Notes: generated by a model not told the origin, from the sequence alone. A DNA stretch of 42,394 nt from Opitutia bacterium Tous-C1TDCM (GCA_002288455.1 NEUS01000021.1:1-42394), one strand, 5' to 3'; numbered from the stretch's first letter, positions 8,243 to 19,588 are shown. Numbers and translations are program-made.

Positions 8243-9052
8243 TCAGGGCTTCGCCGCGCCTTCGGCCAGCGCCGCGGCCTGGGCCGTCGCCGCCTGCTTT
8301 GCCATATCGGCAATGTCCGCCGCGGGCAGCACGACGAGGCCCGTCCGGCGGCCCGCCGCAAAATGCTGCAGCGTGATCCCGAGCACCTTCCCGGCCGGAC
8401 TGAAAATCGGCGTGCCCGGCGACTGGTCCGTCATCAGGTAGAATCGCCGCGGCTTCTCGACGACGCCGAGCACCTCGGTCCGGCGCACCAACGGCACGCG
8501 TTGCAAGGTCTTCGGCGCCCGGGCCACGTAGAACAACTCGTCGAGCACACCGGCCTCCGCGGCCTCGGCCAAATTGACGAACGCGTACGTCTTGCCCGGC
8601 TCGTCGGTCGCCGGCGCCATGAACGCCAGATCGAGATCCGCATCTTTCAGGACGAAGCGCGCCGGCACTTCCTTGCCGTCGGCCAGCCGCAGTTTCACTT
8701 CCTTGAAATCGGAACCGACGATCTCCGCGCCGCGGGCGCCGCCCGCTCCCGCCCGCATCGCGTCGAGCGTCGCCTGCGGATCGACATCCGCCAAGGTCGT
8801 CACCGTGAGCCCGCTCGCCGAAATCACCGTGCCGTTGACCTCGATCCGCTGCTCGCGCGGCGGCATCTCGCGGTCGCCCATCTTGATCTTGAGGGTGACG
8901 ACCAGCTCGATGCCGACGACGGCGTCGGCATAGCGTTTGACCAGCGCCCGGCCCGTCGCGGCGTCCGTCGGCGCCGCCGCCTGGGCGACGGCCGGAAGCC
9001 CGGCGGCAAAGCACGCGGCGGCAATAAGTGCGATCGGAGTTTTGTAGGTCAT
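8243..9052 (-). CDS. Secreted trypsin-fold protein without catalytic His and Ser
   Basis: A 269-residue protein with a signal peptide (LIAAACFAAGLPAVAQA, cut after about residue 25). The remainder resembles the trypsin-like domain of HtrA proteases: NGTVISASGLTVTTLADV matches the strand that normally carries the catalytic His, and DQSPGTPIFSPAGKVLGI matches the loop that normally reads GNSGGP. Here the His position is Ala and the Ser-containing loop is shortened to SPGTPIF, so it should not cleave peptides. An Asp-containing motif (DADLDLAFMAPA) remains. Its ATG overlaps the TGA of the upstream four-PDZ protease by 4 nt, implying coupled translation and joint function. Likely a periplasmic partner, regulator or substrate-binding subunit of that protease. 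Fold assigned by motif comparison; role inferred. Confidence 0.75.
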   Translation of the reverse strand: MTYKTPIALIAAACFAAGLPAVAQAAAPTDAATGRALVKRYADAVVGIELVVTLKIKMGDREMPPREQRIEVNGTVISASGLTVTTLADVDPQATLDAMRAGAGGARGAEIVGSDFKEVKLRLADGKEVPARFVLKDADLDLAFMAPATDEPGKTYAFVNLAEAAEAGVLDELFYVARAPKTLQRVPLVRRTEVLGVVEKPRRFYLMTDQSPGTPIFSPAGKVLGITLQHFAAGRRTGLVVLPAADIADMAKQAATAQAAALAEGAAKP

Positions 9053-11100
9053 GATTTGATACGGGTCGGCTTGAGATTGATTTCGACGAAGAGCGTCTGC
9101 CCGCGGCGGCGCACCAGCAGCACCCACCAGTCCTTGCCGGCGGCGACGGCCGCATCGCGCGAACCTTTGAGATCCGCCAACGCGAGCACCGGCGACCCGC
9201 CGGCCTGTTCGACGATATCGTCGGCCCGCAGCCCCGCGAGGGAGGCCCAGCCGGCCGGCGCGGAACTCTCGACGAGCACGCCCGCCGCGGCGACCGGCAG
9301 TTGCAGGCGCACCCGGTCGTCGAAGGCGATTTCGCGCACGGAAAACTCCAGCTGGTAGTCGTTGTGCCAGGGCAATTCGGCCGCCGGCACCGGCTGTTCC
9401 TCGAGGATCACGGGCAGCTCCACTTTCTTGCCGTCGCGCCACAGCGAAAACGCCACTGTCGCGCCGTTCTTGTATTGCCGGATCTGGCGCGCGAGCACAT
9501 CGGTGTCCTCCGCGCGGCGGGCGGCGACTTCCGTGCCGTCGAGGGCCAAAATCACATCGCCCACCTGCAAGCCGGCCGCCTCCGCCTTCGTGCCGGGATA
9601 GATGCGCGTCAGCCGCGCCCCGCCCTCGGCCTTGAGGCCGAGACGCGCCGCCAGCTTCGGCGTCAACGGCTGCGACGCAGCGCCGAGCCACGCCTTGCGC
9701 ACCTGCGGCGTCGTGTTGCGGCTGTCTACGGCGCGCAACTCCACCACGGAACTGATCACGGCACCGTCGCGCCGCACGCTCGCGAGCACCGGCCGCACGC
9801 CCTTCGGCGCATTCTTCAGCAGGCGTTCGGTGAGCGCGCGCAACTCCGCGACGTTCGCCACCTTCTGGCCGTCGACGGACAACAGCACGTCTTCGCGCCG
9901 CAGCACGGGCTCGGCCTGGCCGCTCGGGCCGGAGGGCCGGATATTCTCGATCCAGACACCTTGCAGATCGGGCAAACGCTCGTCGCGGGCCACGCGCGGC
10001 GTGAGGTTGCGCACCACCGCGCCCCAACCCGTGACTTCGACGTCGTCGGCCTGGGCCGGCTCGCGCGGCGTCAGTTTCACCTTCGCGGTCTGCTTCGTCC
10101 CGGCCCGGAGAAATTCCAGCGCCACCTCCGCCCCCGGGACCTGCGCGGCCTCGAGGCGGTTGAAATGCGCGACCGCCTTTTCCTCCGCGCTCTCGATCGC
10201 CGTGCCGCCCACCGCGAGAATCAAATCGCCCGGCCGCAGCCCCGCGGCTTCCGCCGGCGCCCCCTTGGCCACGTCGCCGACCACCACGCCGCCGCCACCG
10301 CCGTCGGCCTCGAGCCGCGGTTGCACCGTGAGCCCGGACCAACCGCGGATCACGCGCCCGTCGCGGATGATGCTCTCCGCCACGCTGCGCGCGAGATTGC
10401 CGGGGATGGCCCCGCCGAGATTGAAGACGCCGATTTCGTTGATGCCGATGATCTCGCCCTTCGTGTTCACCAGCGGGCCGCCGCTGTTGCCGCCGAAGAT
10501 CTGGGCGTCGTGCAAAATCCAGCGCACGAGGGCGCCCACATTTTCGCCGCGCAGCAAAAAGCGCCCGGCGCTCTGCTCCGGCAGCACCATCGACGGATTC
10601 GCCACGACGCCGCGCGTCACCGACTGCGCCACGAAGCCCGGACTGCCGAGGGCGAAAACCACATCGCCGGCCGCCAGTTTGTCGGAATCGCCAAACGCCG
10701 TCACCACAAGCGGCGCCGCGTCCTTGGGCCGTTGCGTCAAGTCGAGTTTCAGCACGGCCAAGTCGGTCAACGCATCCTCGCCGACGCGCTTCGCGTCCAG
10801 GTGCGAGCCGTCGAACAGGTAGCAGCGGAAATAGTCGCCGTCCTCCGTCACGTGGCAGTTCGTCAGCACATGGCCGGCGGCCGAAATGATCACGCCGCTG
10901 CCGGCCGTCCATTGCTTCGTCAGCCGGCCGTCGCTGGGGCGGAGCCGGATGACCTCGATGCGGACGATGGAGGGAAACAATCGCGCCAGCATCGGATCGG
11001 TGGCGGCCGGAGCGGGCGCGGGTGCGGCGACCAGGGCCGGCAGCCCGACCGAACCCAAAATGAAGACAACGGCCGCGAGGCGACGGAAGGAGACAGGCAT
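9049..11100 (-). CDS. HtrA/DegP-like serine protease with four PDZ-type domains
   Basis: Periplasmic or surface-associated quality-control protease of 683 residues. A signal peptide spans about 1-26. The trypsin domain has His83 (LTNCHVTEDGD), Asp113 (LTDLAVLKLD) and Ser206 (FGGNSGGPLVN), a full catalytic triad. PDZ-like repeats follow at about 243-340 (AGLRPGDLILAVGG), 350-455 (LRREDVLLSVDGQ), 465-565 (AAGLQVGDVILALDG) and 575-680 (LAGLRADDIVEQAGG). Classical DegP has two PDZ domains, so this is an extended form. The TGA overlaps the start of the inactive protease-like gene. The leader just upstream of the ATG has a pyrimidine-rich 8-bp repeat instead of a Shine-Dalgarno sequence. Catalytic assignment is firm; substrates are unknown. 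Confidence 0.92.
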   Translation of the reverse strand: MPVSFRRLAAVVFILGSVGLPALVAAPAPAPAATDPMLARLFPSIVRIEVIRLRPSDGRLTKQWTAGSGVIISAAGHVLTNCHVTEDGDYFRCYLFDGSHLDAKRVGEDALTDLAVLKLDLTQRPKDAAPLVVTAFGDSDKLAAGDVVFALGSPGFVAQSVTRGVVANPSMVLPEQSAGRFLLRGENVGALVRWILHDAQIFGGNSGGPLVNTKGEIIGINEIGVFNLGGAIPGNLARSVAESIIRDGRVIRGWSGLTVQPRLEADGGGGGVVVGDVAKGAPAEAAGLRPGDLILAVGGTAIESAEEKAVAHFNRLEAAQVPGAEVALEFLRAGTKQTAKVKLTPREPAQADDVEVTGWGAVVRNLTPRVARDERLPDLQGVWIENIRPSGPSGQAEPVLRREDVLLSVDGQKVANVAELRALTERLLKNAPKGVRPVLASVRRDGAVISSVVELRAVDSRNTTPQVRKAWLGAASQPLTPKLAARLGLKAEGGARLTRIYPGTKAEAAGLQVGDVILALDGTEVAARRAEDTDVLARQIRQYKNGATVAFSLWRDGKKVELPVILEEQPVPAAELPWHNDYQLEFSVREIAFDDRVRLQLPVAAAGVLVESSAPAGWASLAGLRADDIVEQAGGSPVLALADLKGSRDAAVAAGKDWWVLLVRRRGQTLFVEINLKPTRIKS

Positions 11101-11107
11101 GGCAAAG

Positions 11108-11139
11108 AAAACGGAGAAACGGAAAACGCGGGAAACGGA
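11108..11139 (-). repeat. Octamer repeat in the leader of the PDZ protease gene
   Basis: Four consecutive 8-bp units on plus, three ending in AAACGGA (11109-11115, 11117-11123, 11133-11139) and a divergent third unit. In the mRNA this is a run of UCCGUUUC-like octamers ending 7 nt before the start codon, where a Shine-Dalgarno sequence would normally be. Confidence 0.55.
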
Positions 11140-11215
11140 GCGGAGCAGCGGGGACCGGCCGATTCGGCCAAGCGGCCGGGCCGGCCCCGCGGGTGGGACA
11201 CCGAGGGGCGGCGCG

Positions 11216-12799
11216 TTACGGCGCCTTGGCTTTGGCTTTCGCCTTGCCGGGATTCTTGGCGTTGTCCGGTCCCTTGGCGTTGGGGTTGCGGCCGCCGAGC
11301 CAGTGCGGCGGGATCACGTCCGGCACCTTCAGTTCGCGCCGCAGCCGCGCGAGGTCCGCCTCGAGCTGGCGCGTGGCCTCGGCATAGGCGGGTTGGCCGT
11401 AGACGCTGCGCATTTCCAAGGTGTCCTGCTGGCGATCGTACAATTCCCAATAGTCCTCACCCGTGCCGTAATAGCGGACCAGTTTGTAGCGGTCGGTGAC
11501 GACCCCGTAGTGCGGCCGCACGCGGTGCGGCGCCGGGTACTCGAAGTACTGGTAATAGAAAGCGCTGCGCCAATCGGCCGGCCGTTGCCCGCGCAGGATC
11601 GGCACGAAGCTGCGGCCCTGCATATCGGCGGGCGCCCGGGCCCCGGCTGCGTCGAGCAAGGTCTGCGCGAAGTCGACGTTGGAAACGAGATCCGCGGTCG
11701 CCGAGCCGGGCTTCGTCACGCCGGGCCAGCGCACGAGCAAAGGCATGCGGAGCGATTCCTCGAAGATCCAGCGTTTGTCGAACCAGCCGTGCTCGCCGAG
11801 GAAGAAACCCTGGTCGCTGGAGTAGACCACGATCGTGTTGTCGGCGAGGCCCTCCTTTTCGAGGTAATCGAGCACGCGGCCGACGCTCTCGTCGACGGCG
11901 CGGACCGTCATCAGGTAGTCGTGCATGTAGCGCTGGTAGCGCCACCGGACGAGGTCCTTGCCCTGCGGGTTGGCGGCGCGGAACTTGGCGTTGCGCGGTT
12001 CGTAGTAGGCGTCCCAGACCTTGCGTTGCTCGGGATCGAGCTGCGGCGGCGCTTCGAACTTCACGTCTTTCGGCGTCATGGTTTTCTCGATCGACATGTC
12101 CTGGTCGCGCACGGCAATGCCGCGGTTGGCGTAATCGTCGAACAGCGTCGGCGGCTCGGCGTAGACGCGGTCGCCGTCGCTGCCGAGGTGCCGCAGGGCC
12201 GGCGCCCATTCGCGATGCGGCGCCTTGTGCTGGGACATCAGGAGAAACGGTTTCGATTTGTCGCGGTTCTTGAGCCAGTCGAGCGAGACGTCGGTGATGA
12301 TGTCCGTGACATAGCCCTTAACCTGGATCCGTTCGCCCTGCCGGATCATCGGCGGGTTGTAGTACACGCCCTGGCCCGGAAGAATCTGCCAGAAATCGAA
12401 GCCGGTCGGATCGGAACCGAGGTGCCATTTGCCGACGAGGGCGGTCTGGTAGCCGGACTGCCGCAGCACCTTCGGCAACGTCACCTGGGACCCGTCGAAC
12501 AACGAATTGGAGTTGTTCATGAAGCCGTTCAGGTGGCTGTACTTCCCGGTGAGGATCGTGGCGCGCGAAGGGCCGCAGATCGAATTGGTCACGAGGCAGC
12601 GGTCGAAGCGCATGCCGCCCTTGGCGATGCGGTCGATGTTCGGCGTGGCGAGCAAACGGCGTTCGTCGCCGTAGGCGCTGATCGCCTGGTAGGCGTGGTC
12701 GTCCGAAAAGATGAAGACGATGTTGGGCGGCCCTTTCGGGGCGGCGGCGGACGCGGCGGACACAACCGCCAGACCGAGGGACAGGAGGACTGATTTCAT
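11216..12799 (-). CDS. Secreted type I sulfatase (arylsulfatase family)
   Basis: Hydrolyses sulfate esters, probably on polysaccharides, outside the cytoplasm. It has 527 residues with a signal peptide ([16 protein letters not shown], cut near residue 20). Metal-binding Asp33 and Asp34 are in FSDDHAY. The key motif [12 protein letters not shown] begins at Cys75, which a formylglycine-generating enzyme must convert; this defines the Cys-type sulfatases. GKWHLG and [19 protein letters not shown] are further active-site motifs. The C-terminus is a Lys/Ala tail. The frame extends upstream, but ATG at 12799 precedes the signal peptide and lies after a terminator, so it is the start. No anSME or FGE gene is visible here. 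Substrate cannot be read from sequence. Confidence 0.93.
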   Translation of the reverse strand: MKSVLLSLGLAVVSAASAAAPKGPPNIVFIFSDDHAYQAISAYGDERRLLATPNIDRIAKGGMRFDRCLVTNSICGPSRATILTGKYSHLNGFMNNSNSLFDGSQVTLPKVLRQSGYQTALVGKWHLGSDPTGFDFWQILPGQGVYYNPPMIRQGERIQVKGYVTDIITDVSLDWLKNRDKSKPFLLMSQHKAPHREWAPALRHLGSDGDRVYAEPPTLFDDYANRGIAVRDQDMSIEKTMTPKDVKFEAPPQLDPEQRKVWDAYYEPRNAKFRAANPQGKDLVRWRYQRYMHDYLMTVRAVDESVGRVLDYLEKEGLADNTIVVYSSDQGFFLGEHGWFDKRWIFEESLRMPLLVRWPGVTKPGSATADLVSNVDFAQTLLDAAGARAPADMQGRSFVPILRGQRPADWRSAFYYQYFEYPAPHRVRPHYGVVTDRYKLVRYYGTGEDYWELYDRQQDTLEMRSVYGQPAYAEATRQLEADLARLRRELKVPDVIPPHWLGGRNPNAKGPDNAKNPGKAKAKAKAP

Positions 12800-12839
12800 A
12801 GGGGCGTTGAAAAACGGCGCCGCCAGGGCCGGCGGCAGG

Positions 12840-12870
12840 CAAGAAAACACCGGCGCTGCGGGCGCCGGTG
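12840..12870 (-). terminator. Rho-independent terminator after the isomerase-like gene
   Basis: On minus, a perfect 9-bp stem CACCGGCGC/GCGCCGGTG with a 5-nt loop followed by TTTTCTTG. It lies between the isomerase-like stop (12883) and the sulfatase start (12799), so the two genes probably have separate transcripts. Confidence 0.85.
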
Positions 12871-12882
12871 CGGGGGGAGAAA

Positions 12883-13722
12883 TTACTTCTTCGCCGTTTG
12901 CGCGGCGAAGAACGTCTTGGCTTCGGCGACGAGCCGGTTGGGGTCTTCGGCGAAGGCCTTGCTGTCGGTCTCGATCGCCAGCACGCCGGACCAGCCGGAC
13001 TTTTTGATCTCGGCGAAGAGGCCGGCGTAGTTGGCCTTGCCCTTGCCGATCTCGGTGTCGGTCGCGACGATTTTGCCGTCGGCCGCGGCGGCGGTGACCT
13101 TGTCCTTGAAGTGCATGTCGAAGATGCGGTTCGCGCCGTAGGCGCGGAACGTCTCGGCGGCGTCGAAGCCGGCGGCGGTGACCCAGCCGACATCCATGCA
13201 CACGCCGATGCGCGGATCGCGTTCGGCGAGGATCTTTTTCACGGTGGCGGGATCGCCGTAGACGGTGCCCTTGCCGTGGTTGTGGATCGCGAGGCGGATG
13301 TCGTATTCCTTCACCAGGGCCTCGAGGTTGTCCCACTCGGCCATGTTCTTCGGCTCGACGACGATGACCTTGGCGCCGATGAGTTTCGCGAACTCGAAGA
13401 GCTTCCGGTTCTTCTCCTTGTCGGTGCTCGTGCCGGCGACGCCGAAGGTATAGGCGACGAGCCCGTGCTGATCGAGAATGGCCTTCTTGCGCAGCGTTTC
13501 TTCCTTCGGCGCGTTCGGGTCGAAGTGTTTCGCGATAAACTGGAGGTACTTGATCTCGTGCTTGCGCGCGAAGGCGACGACTTGGTCGAAGTCCATGTTG
13601 CGGCAGGTCCAGGTCTGGAGCCCGAGCGAGGGGCCCGCGGCCGGCGCGGCGTGAACACCGGAAGCCGCCAGCGAAATGACAAAAGCCGCCGCAGCGGCGC
13701 GAAGAAACGACAGGTAACGCAT
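12883..13722 (-). CDS. Secreted sugar phosphate isomerase/epimerase-like TIM barrel
   Basis: A 279-residue member of the xylose-isomerase-like TIM-barrel family. ATG at 13722 starts a signal peptide ([17 protein letters not shown]), so the protein is exported, which is common for this subfamily in Planctomycetes and Verrucomicrobiota. Barrel motifs include [12 protein letters not shown] (first strand), [29 protein letters not shown] and FDMHFKD; the Glu/His/Asp residues in these would bind a divalent metal. It precedes the sulfatase on the same strand, but a strong terminator separates them. The true substrate is unknown; a free sugar or keto-sugar is more likely than a phosphate ester outside the cytoplasm. 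Confidence 0.85.
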   Translation of the reverse strand: MRYLSFLRAAAAAFVISLAASGVHAAPAAGPSLGLQTWTCRNMDFDQVVAFARKHEIKYLQFIAKHFDPNAPKEETLRKKAILDQHGLVAYTFGVAGTSTDKEKNRKLFEFAKLIGAKVIVVEPKNMAEWDNLEALVKEYDIRLAIHNHGKGTVYGDPATVKKILAERDPRIGVCMDVGWVTAAGFDAAETFRAYGANRIFDMHFKDKVTAAAADGKIVATDTEIGKGKANYAGLFAEIKKSGWSGVLAIETDSKAFAEDPNRLVAEAKTFFAAQTAKK

Positions 13723-13973
13723 AGGGGGATTCGGAAGCTGCGCCACGCCCGACGCGCAGGCAAGCCGGCGGTGACGGAATTGCGGCCGGACTGCAGCGGG
13801 CGCGGCGGCAGCTCGGGAGGGGCGGCACCCGACACGGAGCGGTGAGGCTGGAAACCGAAGAAGCTTCACCGGCAGTTCAGTGCGGGAGAGGTACCCGACC
13901 GTGGAGGAAGTCAAAAGACCGGCCTGCGCCCCGTCGCTCCGATTGCCTCCCGATCAGGGCGCCTCGGTCCGCC

Positions 13974-14729
13974 ATGCCCAAAGAAATGCAAGGCGGTGAT
14001 TTTTTCGCTTCAACTGCAAAAGCTGCCTTGGCGAACTCCCGCCCCCAAACGCTCCAACCTCCACCGAAAAAGACCCTTTCACGCTGCCTTTCTTTGCTCC
14101 TGGTTTCGACGGCGTTCACCTGCCCCGCCCGCGCCGCCATCATCCGCACCACTTCGAATTTCACGCCGCGCATAGGCCAATCAGCCATGATCGATTTCGA
14201 TCAAAATGGAATCGCGGACCTGTTGCTCGACGTGGACGGGGGCGGCAATGTTTCCTTCAACGCGCGGGGCGAACCGGGCCCGACGAACTATGCGTAAGCG
14301 GTCCAGTTTGTGCATTCGGGGATCTACAATCCGCCCGTGAACTAAGGGGCCGGCGTCTCCATCGGCGGCGCTCTGCCGAGTGCATCCACGGGGTTTTTCC
14401 GGGCCTTTCTCGGCGGTACGGAGTACGGCAAGTTTGCCGACCGGCGCGGTTACGCCGCCGCCGTGATCCAAACCGGAACGTTCAGCCTCGGGAGCGGATT
14501 CTCGCTCCAGAACACCTACTACGGGTGGCTCGATCTTGAAGTGGATACGTCGTCCACAACCGAAACGCTGAAACTTTACGGTTGGGCTTTTGAGTCGACC
14601 GCCGGCGCGAGCATTTTGACCGGCGCAGGCGCGACGTCCGTGCCTGACTCGGCGAGTACTGCGGCCCCGGCCGGTCTCATGATGGCGGGACTGGCGATCT
14701 GCGGCCGACGCCGCCGGGCCCACGCCTGA
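13974..14729 (+). pseudogene. PEP-CTERM (VPDSA-type) exported protein, broken by two in-frame stops
   Basis: One continuous reading frame encodes a signal peptide (LSLLLVSTAFTCPARA), a region with IDFDQNGIADLLLDVDGG, a body with YYGWLDLEVDTSS and YGWAFESTAGASILTGA, and a C-terminal sorting signal VPDSASTAAPAG followed by a hydrophobic stretch and GRRRR (about 14638-14726). TAA codons at 14295-14297 and 14343-14345 interrupt it without any frameshift. The parts before and after the stops belong together: the body and sorting signal fit the PEP-CTERM surface or exopolysaccharide-associated proteins. The start is uncertain (ATG 13974 or 13986). Most likely a recently inactivated gene. Downstream initiation at 14463 would lack the signal peptide. 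Confidence 0.75.
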
Positions 14730-15050
14730 GTCCAAACCATGCCGCGTACTTTTCGACGGCGGCAGACCGCTGGTGGTTGGCTCATGACCAAGCCTGCCTG
14801 ACGTTTACTCCGATGGCTCAGAGGGCCGGTCGACCACGGGTGGACGGCCCCTCCGAATCCGAGGTCATGCGGTGAAGAGCTGAAAGCTGGGTCGAAGATC
14901 AATCTGAGGCGCGGAAACGCAGCCGCAGACCTCAGCCAGGGGAACCGATCGGTGCTGCTCTCAACTGGCAGCCAAGCCTGTTCAACGGAATCAGCTCGGC
15001 TCGGCCCAACGGAGTTTCCTGGCCCCAACCACCCTGATTTCCGTGAGCGC
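14730..15050. other. Gene-free stretch between the pseudogene and ftsH
   Basis: About 320 bp with no convincing frame or RNA. It contains an imperfect hairpin at 14821-14852 (15-bp arms with three mismatches, no T-tract) and a single CTGAAAG word near 14883 that resembles one unit of the heptad repeats but is not part of an array. Probably decayed 3' sequence of the pseudogene. Confidence 0.5.
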
Positions 15051-15079
15051 AAAAAAGGCGGCCCGCAAAGGGCCGCCTT
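15051..15079 (-). terminator. Rho-independent terminator after ftsH
   Basis: On minus, a perfect 10-bp stem AAGGCGGCCC/GGGCCGCCTT with a 5-nt loop, continuing into a run of T (plus-strand A at 15051-15056). It lies 22 nt after the ftsH stop and closes the serS-tilS-ftsH series. Confidence 0.9.
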
Positions 15080-15100
15080 GGAAAAACGGGACTGCCGGAC

Positions 15101-17107
<2,007 letters not shown>

Positions 17108-17154
17108 TTACGTTTGGGACTGAGGGCCGAACGTGGATGTTCCCCGGCGATAAG

Positions 17155-18192
17155 TCAATTGGCGCGCCGAGGGAAAGCGCCGCGGGAATCGGCATTTTTC
17201 ACCGCCCGCAAAATCCCGCCGCGCAACTCCGCCAGCCGCGTCGCATCGAGACTGCGGCGCGTCGGTTTGCCCGCGACCACGCAGTCGAGCAGATCCTCGA
17301 AAGCCTGGCTGGACAACGCGGTCGCCGGCCGCAGCCCCGCCAGCCAGCGGTGCAGGGCGCGCCGCGCGAGCGCCCGCGGCAAGCCGGCCAAAGCCGCGAC
17401 CGACAGCGACGTTCCGCGCCGCGTATCCAACAAATCGAGCCATGCCTCCAGGGCGGCATCGTCTTCCTCCAACAGGCGCCGGCTTCTTGCGGCGCCGGCG
17501 ACGGCGTCGCGCCCCGCGGCCCGCTGCCAAACCGGCACGACGTCGCGGCGGATGCGGTTCCGGAAAAACCGGTCGCCGGCATTCGTGGCATCCTCGCGCC
17601 AGACCGCCCCGACGGCCTGCAGCGCGGCGACGATTTCGTTTTTCCCCAAACCGAGCAAGGGCCGCAGCGTCACCTTCCCGTCGGTCCATTGCTGCACCGG
17701 ACGCGGCGCCGCCAAACCCGCCGTGCCGCTGCCGCGGGCCAGCCGCATGAGCAGCGATTCCGCGACGTCGTCCTGCTGGTGCCCGAGCCACAGCACGCGG
17801 CCGTGGGCCGCAAAAAAAGCGAGCCGCGCCGCGCGCGCCTCGGCTTCGCTGGCGGCCGGATGCGCCGCGCTCCAGCGGCCGACCACCGTATCCAAACCGA
17901 GCGCCGCCCCCACCCGGCGGGCAAAAACGGCATCGGCCCGCGCCTCGCGCCCGCGCAAACGATGGTCGAAGTGCAACACGCGCAGCCCCGCCCGCCGCTC
18001 CGGCCAATGCGCCCAGAGCAACAGCAGCAGCGCGAGCGAATCGGCGCCGCCGGAAAACCCGACGGTCCAGGGCCGGTGCCCCGCCGCCCGGTCCGCCCAG
18101 GCAACGACGGCCGGTTCGAGCCGCGTCCGCGGAAAATGAGCCGCGAGCTCCGCGGCAACCGCGGACCACGACGGCGGACGGCGCGACGGCAT
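17155..18192 (-). CDS. tilS: tRNA(Ile)-lysidine synthase TilS
   Basis: Converts cytidine 34 of the CAU-anticodon tRNA-Ile to lysidine, changing its reading from AUG to AUA. It has 345 residues with an N-type ATP pyrophosphatase domain; the PP-loop SGGADS is at 47-52. Further motifs include LHFDHRLRG, LGHQQDDVAESLLMRLARGSG and the region around RPLLGLGKNEI, all typical of TilS. It ends without the C-terminal domain of E. coli TilS (about 430 residues), matching the short form seen in many bacteria. It lies 46 bp after the serS stop and 47 bp before ftsH, all on minus, so it is the middle gene of an operon. Essential in most bacteria. Confidence 0.93.
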   Translation of the reverse strand: MPSRRPPSWSAVAAELAAHFPRTRLEPAVVAWADRAAGHRPWTVGFSGGADSLALLLLLWAHWPERRAGLRVLHFDHRLRGREARADAVFARRVGAALGLDTVVGRWSAAHPAASEAEARAARLAFFAAHGRVLWLGHQQDDVAESLLMRLARGSGTAGLAAPRPVQQWTDGKVTLRPLLGLGKNEIVAALQAVGAVWREDATNAGDRFFRNRIRRDVVPVWQRAAGRDAVAGAARSRRLLEEDDAALEAWLDLLDTRRGTSLSVAALAGLPRALARRALHRWLAGLRPATALSSQAFEDLLDCVVAGKPTRRSLDATRLAELRGGILRAVKNADSRGAFPRRAN

Positions 18193-18238
18193 GGTCAGCG
18201 GAGCGGCGTCCGACCGCGGGGCGCGGATCCCTTCACGT

Positions 18239-19510
18239 TCAGGCGAACGTGAGGTATTCCTTGCCGAAGTACGGCACGAGCGGCGCGGGAATCTTCACGC
18301 GGCCGTCGGCCTGCAAATTGTTTTCGAGCAACGCGGCGAGCACGCGTGGCACCGCGAGACCGGAGCCGTTGAGCGTGTGCACGAGTTCGGGTTTGCCGGT
18401 TTCCTTGGCGCGGAAACGGATCTGCGCGCGCCGCGCCTGGAAGGCTTCGAAATTCGAGCAGCTCGAAACTTCGAGCCAGCGCTCTTGGCCGGCCGACCAC
18501 ACTTCGAGATCGTACTTCTTCGATTGCGAGAAACCCAGGTCGCCGCCGCACATCAGCAGCACGCGGTACGGCAAACCGAGTTTCTGCAGCAGCCGCTCGG
18601 CATCGAGGCGGAGCTTGTCGAGTTCGTCGTAGCTCGCGGACGGGTGCACCCATTTCAGCAACTCGACCTTGTCGAATTGATGCAGGCGATTCAGGCCGCG
18701 GACATCTTTGCCGTAGCTGCCCGCCTCGCGGCGGAAACACGGGGTGTAGGCGCAGCGGAAAATCGGCAGCGCGGCTTCGTCCACAATCTCGTCGCGGAAG
18801 AAATTGGTCAGCGGCACCTCCGCGGTCGGCACCGCGTAGAGGTGATCCGGCGTCGTCTCGTACATCTGGCCTTCCTTGTCGGGCAACTGGCCCGTCGCGG
18901 TGGCGCTGGCGGCGTTGACGAAGATCGGCGGGTTCACCTCGGTGTAGCCGGCCTTTACGTCCTCGTCCAAAAAGAACTGCAGCAGCGCGCGCACGATGCG
19001 GGCGCCGTCGCCGACATAGAACGGGAACCCCGCGCCGGTCACCTTGGAACCGCGGGCGAAGTCGAAGAGTTTCTCGAAGCCCGGGATTTCCCAATGCGGC
19101 TTGGCGTCGGGCCGCGGCGCGTCGACCTCGCCGTTGACCGAATACACCACGTTCTGCTCGGGCGTGCGGCCCTCGGGCACGCTGGCGTGCGGCAGATTCG
19201 GGATCGAAAGCATCGCCTGCCGGAACTTGTCCTCGGTCTCCTTGAGCTGCGCTTCGCGCTCTTTGACCTGCGCGGACACGGCCTTCATCTCGGCGACCTT
19301 GGCGATGAACTCGGGCGAGCCTTTCGGCAGCGCGGCCATCGCGGCGTTGGCGGCCTTCTGGGTCGCGCGGAGCCCTTCGGCTTCCTGCAACTGCGCCCGC
19401 CACGCGGTGTCGATCGCCAGCACGGCGTCGAGATCGACGTCGAGGTGCTTCTTGGCGATGGCGGCGCGGACAGCGTCGGGGTTCTCGCGGATGAGTTTCG
19501 GATCGAGCAT
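18239..19510 (-). CDS. serS: Seryl-tRNA synthetase
   Basis: Charges tRNA-Ser with serine. It has 423 residues, normal for the family. The N-terminal 110 residues form the long antiparallel coiled-coil arm that grips the tRNA (start MLDPKLIRENPDAVRAAI). The class II catalytic core has motif 2 in FRCAYTPCFRREAGSYGKD and motif 3 around GSGLAVPRVLAALLEN. TAEVPLTNFF and CSNFEAFQARR are diagnostic of SerRS. First gene of the serS-tilS-ftsH group, all concerned with translation or quality control. The start is preceded by a sequence without a Shine-Dalgarno motif. Confidence 0.97.
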   Translation of the reverse strand: MLDPKLIRENPDAVRAAIAKKHLDVDLDAVLAIDTAWRAQLQEAEGLRATQKAANAAMAALPKGSPEFIAKVAEMKAVSAQVKEREAQLKETEDKFRQAMLSIPNLPHASVPEGRTPEQNVVYSVNGEVDAPRPDAKPHWEIPGFEKLFDFARGSKVTGAGFPFYVGDGARIVRALLQFFLDEDVKAGYTEVNPPIFVNAASATATGQLPDKEGQMYETTPDHLYAVPTAEVPLTNFFRDEIVDEAALPIFRCAYTPCFRREAGSYGKDVRGLNRLHQFDKVELLKWVHPSASYDELDKLRLDAERLLQKLGLPYRVLLMCGGDLGFSQSKKYDLEVWSAGQERWLEVSSCSNFEAFQARRAQIRFRAKETGKPELVHTLNGSGLAVPRVLAALLENNLQADGRVKIPAPLVPYFGKEYLTFA

Positions 19511-19551
19511 AAACCGCGACCATGGCGGTCCGGCCCGGGGGAATAAACAGC

Positions 19552-19586
19552 AAAATTCGCCGGCCGGAAACGGCCGCGGCGCCCGC
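19552..19586 (-). terminator. Probable terminator between glycosyltransferase and serS
   Basis: On minus, just after the glycosyltransferase stop, a GC-rich hairpin with arms built from CGCCG/GGCCG and CGGCC/GGCG and a TTTC loop, followed by AATTTTG. The stem has a small bulge and the T-tract is short, so confidence is moderate. Confidence 0.5.
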
Positions 19587-19588
19587 GC

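Noticed and set aside
13974-14729. Programmed stop-codon readthrough or selenocysteine/pyrrolysine recoding in the PEP-CTERM gene
   Set aside because: Both stops are TAA, the least readthrough-prone codon, with no associated structure that I can see; inactivation is simpler.
14463-14729. An 88-residue gene starting at 14463
   Set aside because: It is only the 3' part of the broken PEP-CTERM gene; it would lack a signal peptide while keeping a sorting signal, which makes no sense as an independent protein.
14821-14852. Hairpin considered as a terminator of the PEP-CTERM pseudogene
   Set aside because: The 15-bp arms have three mismatches and no T-tract follows on either strand.
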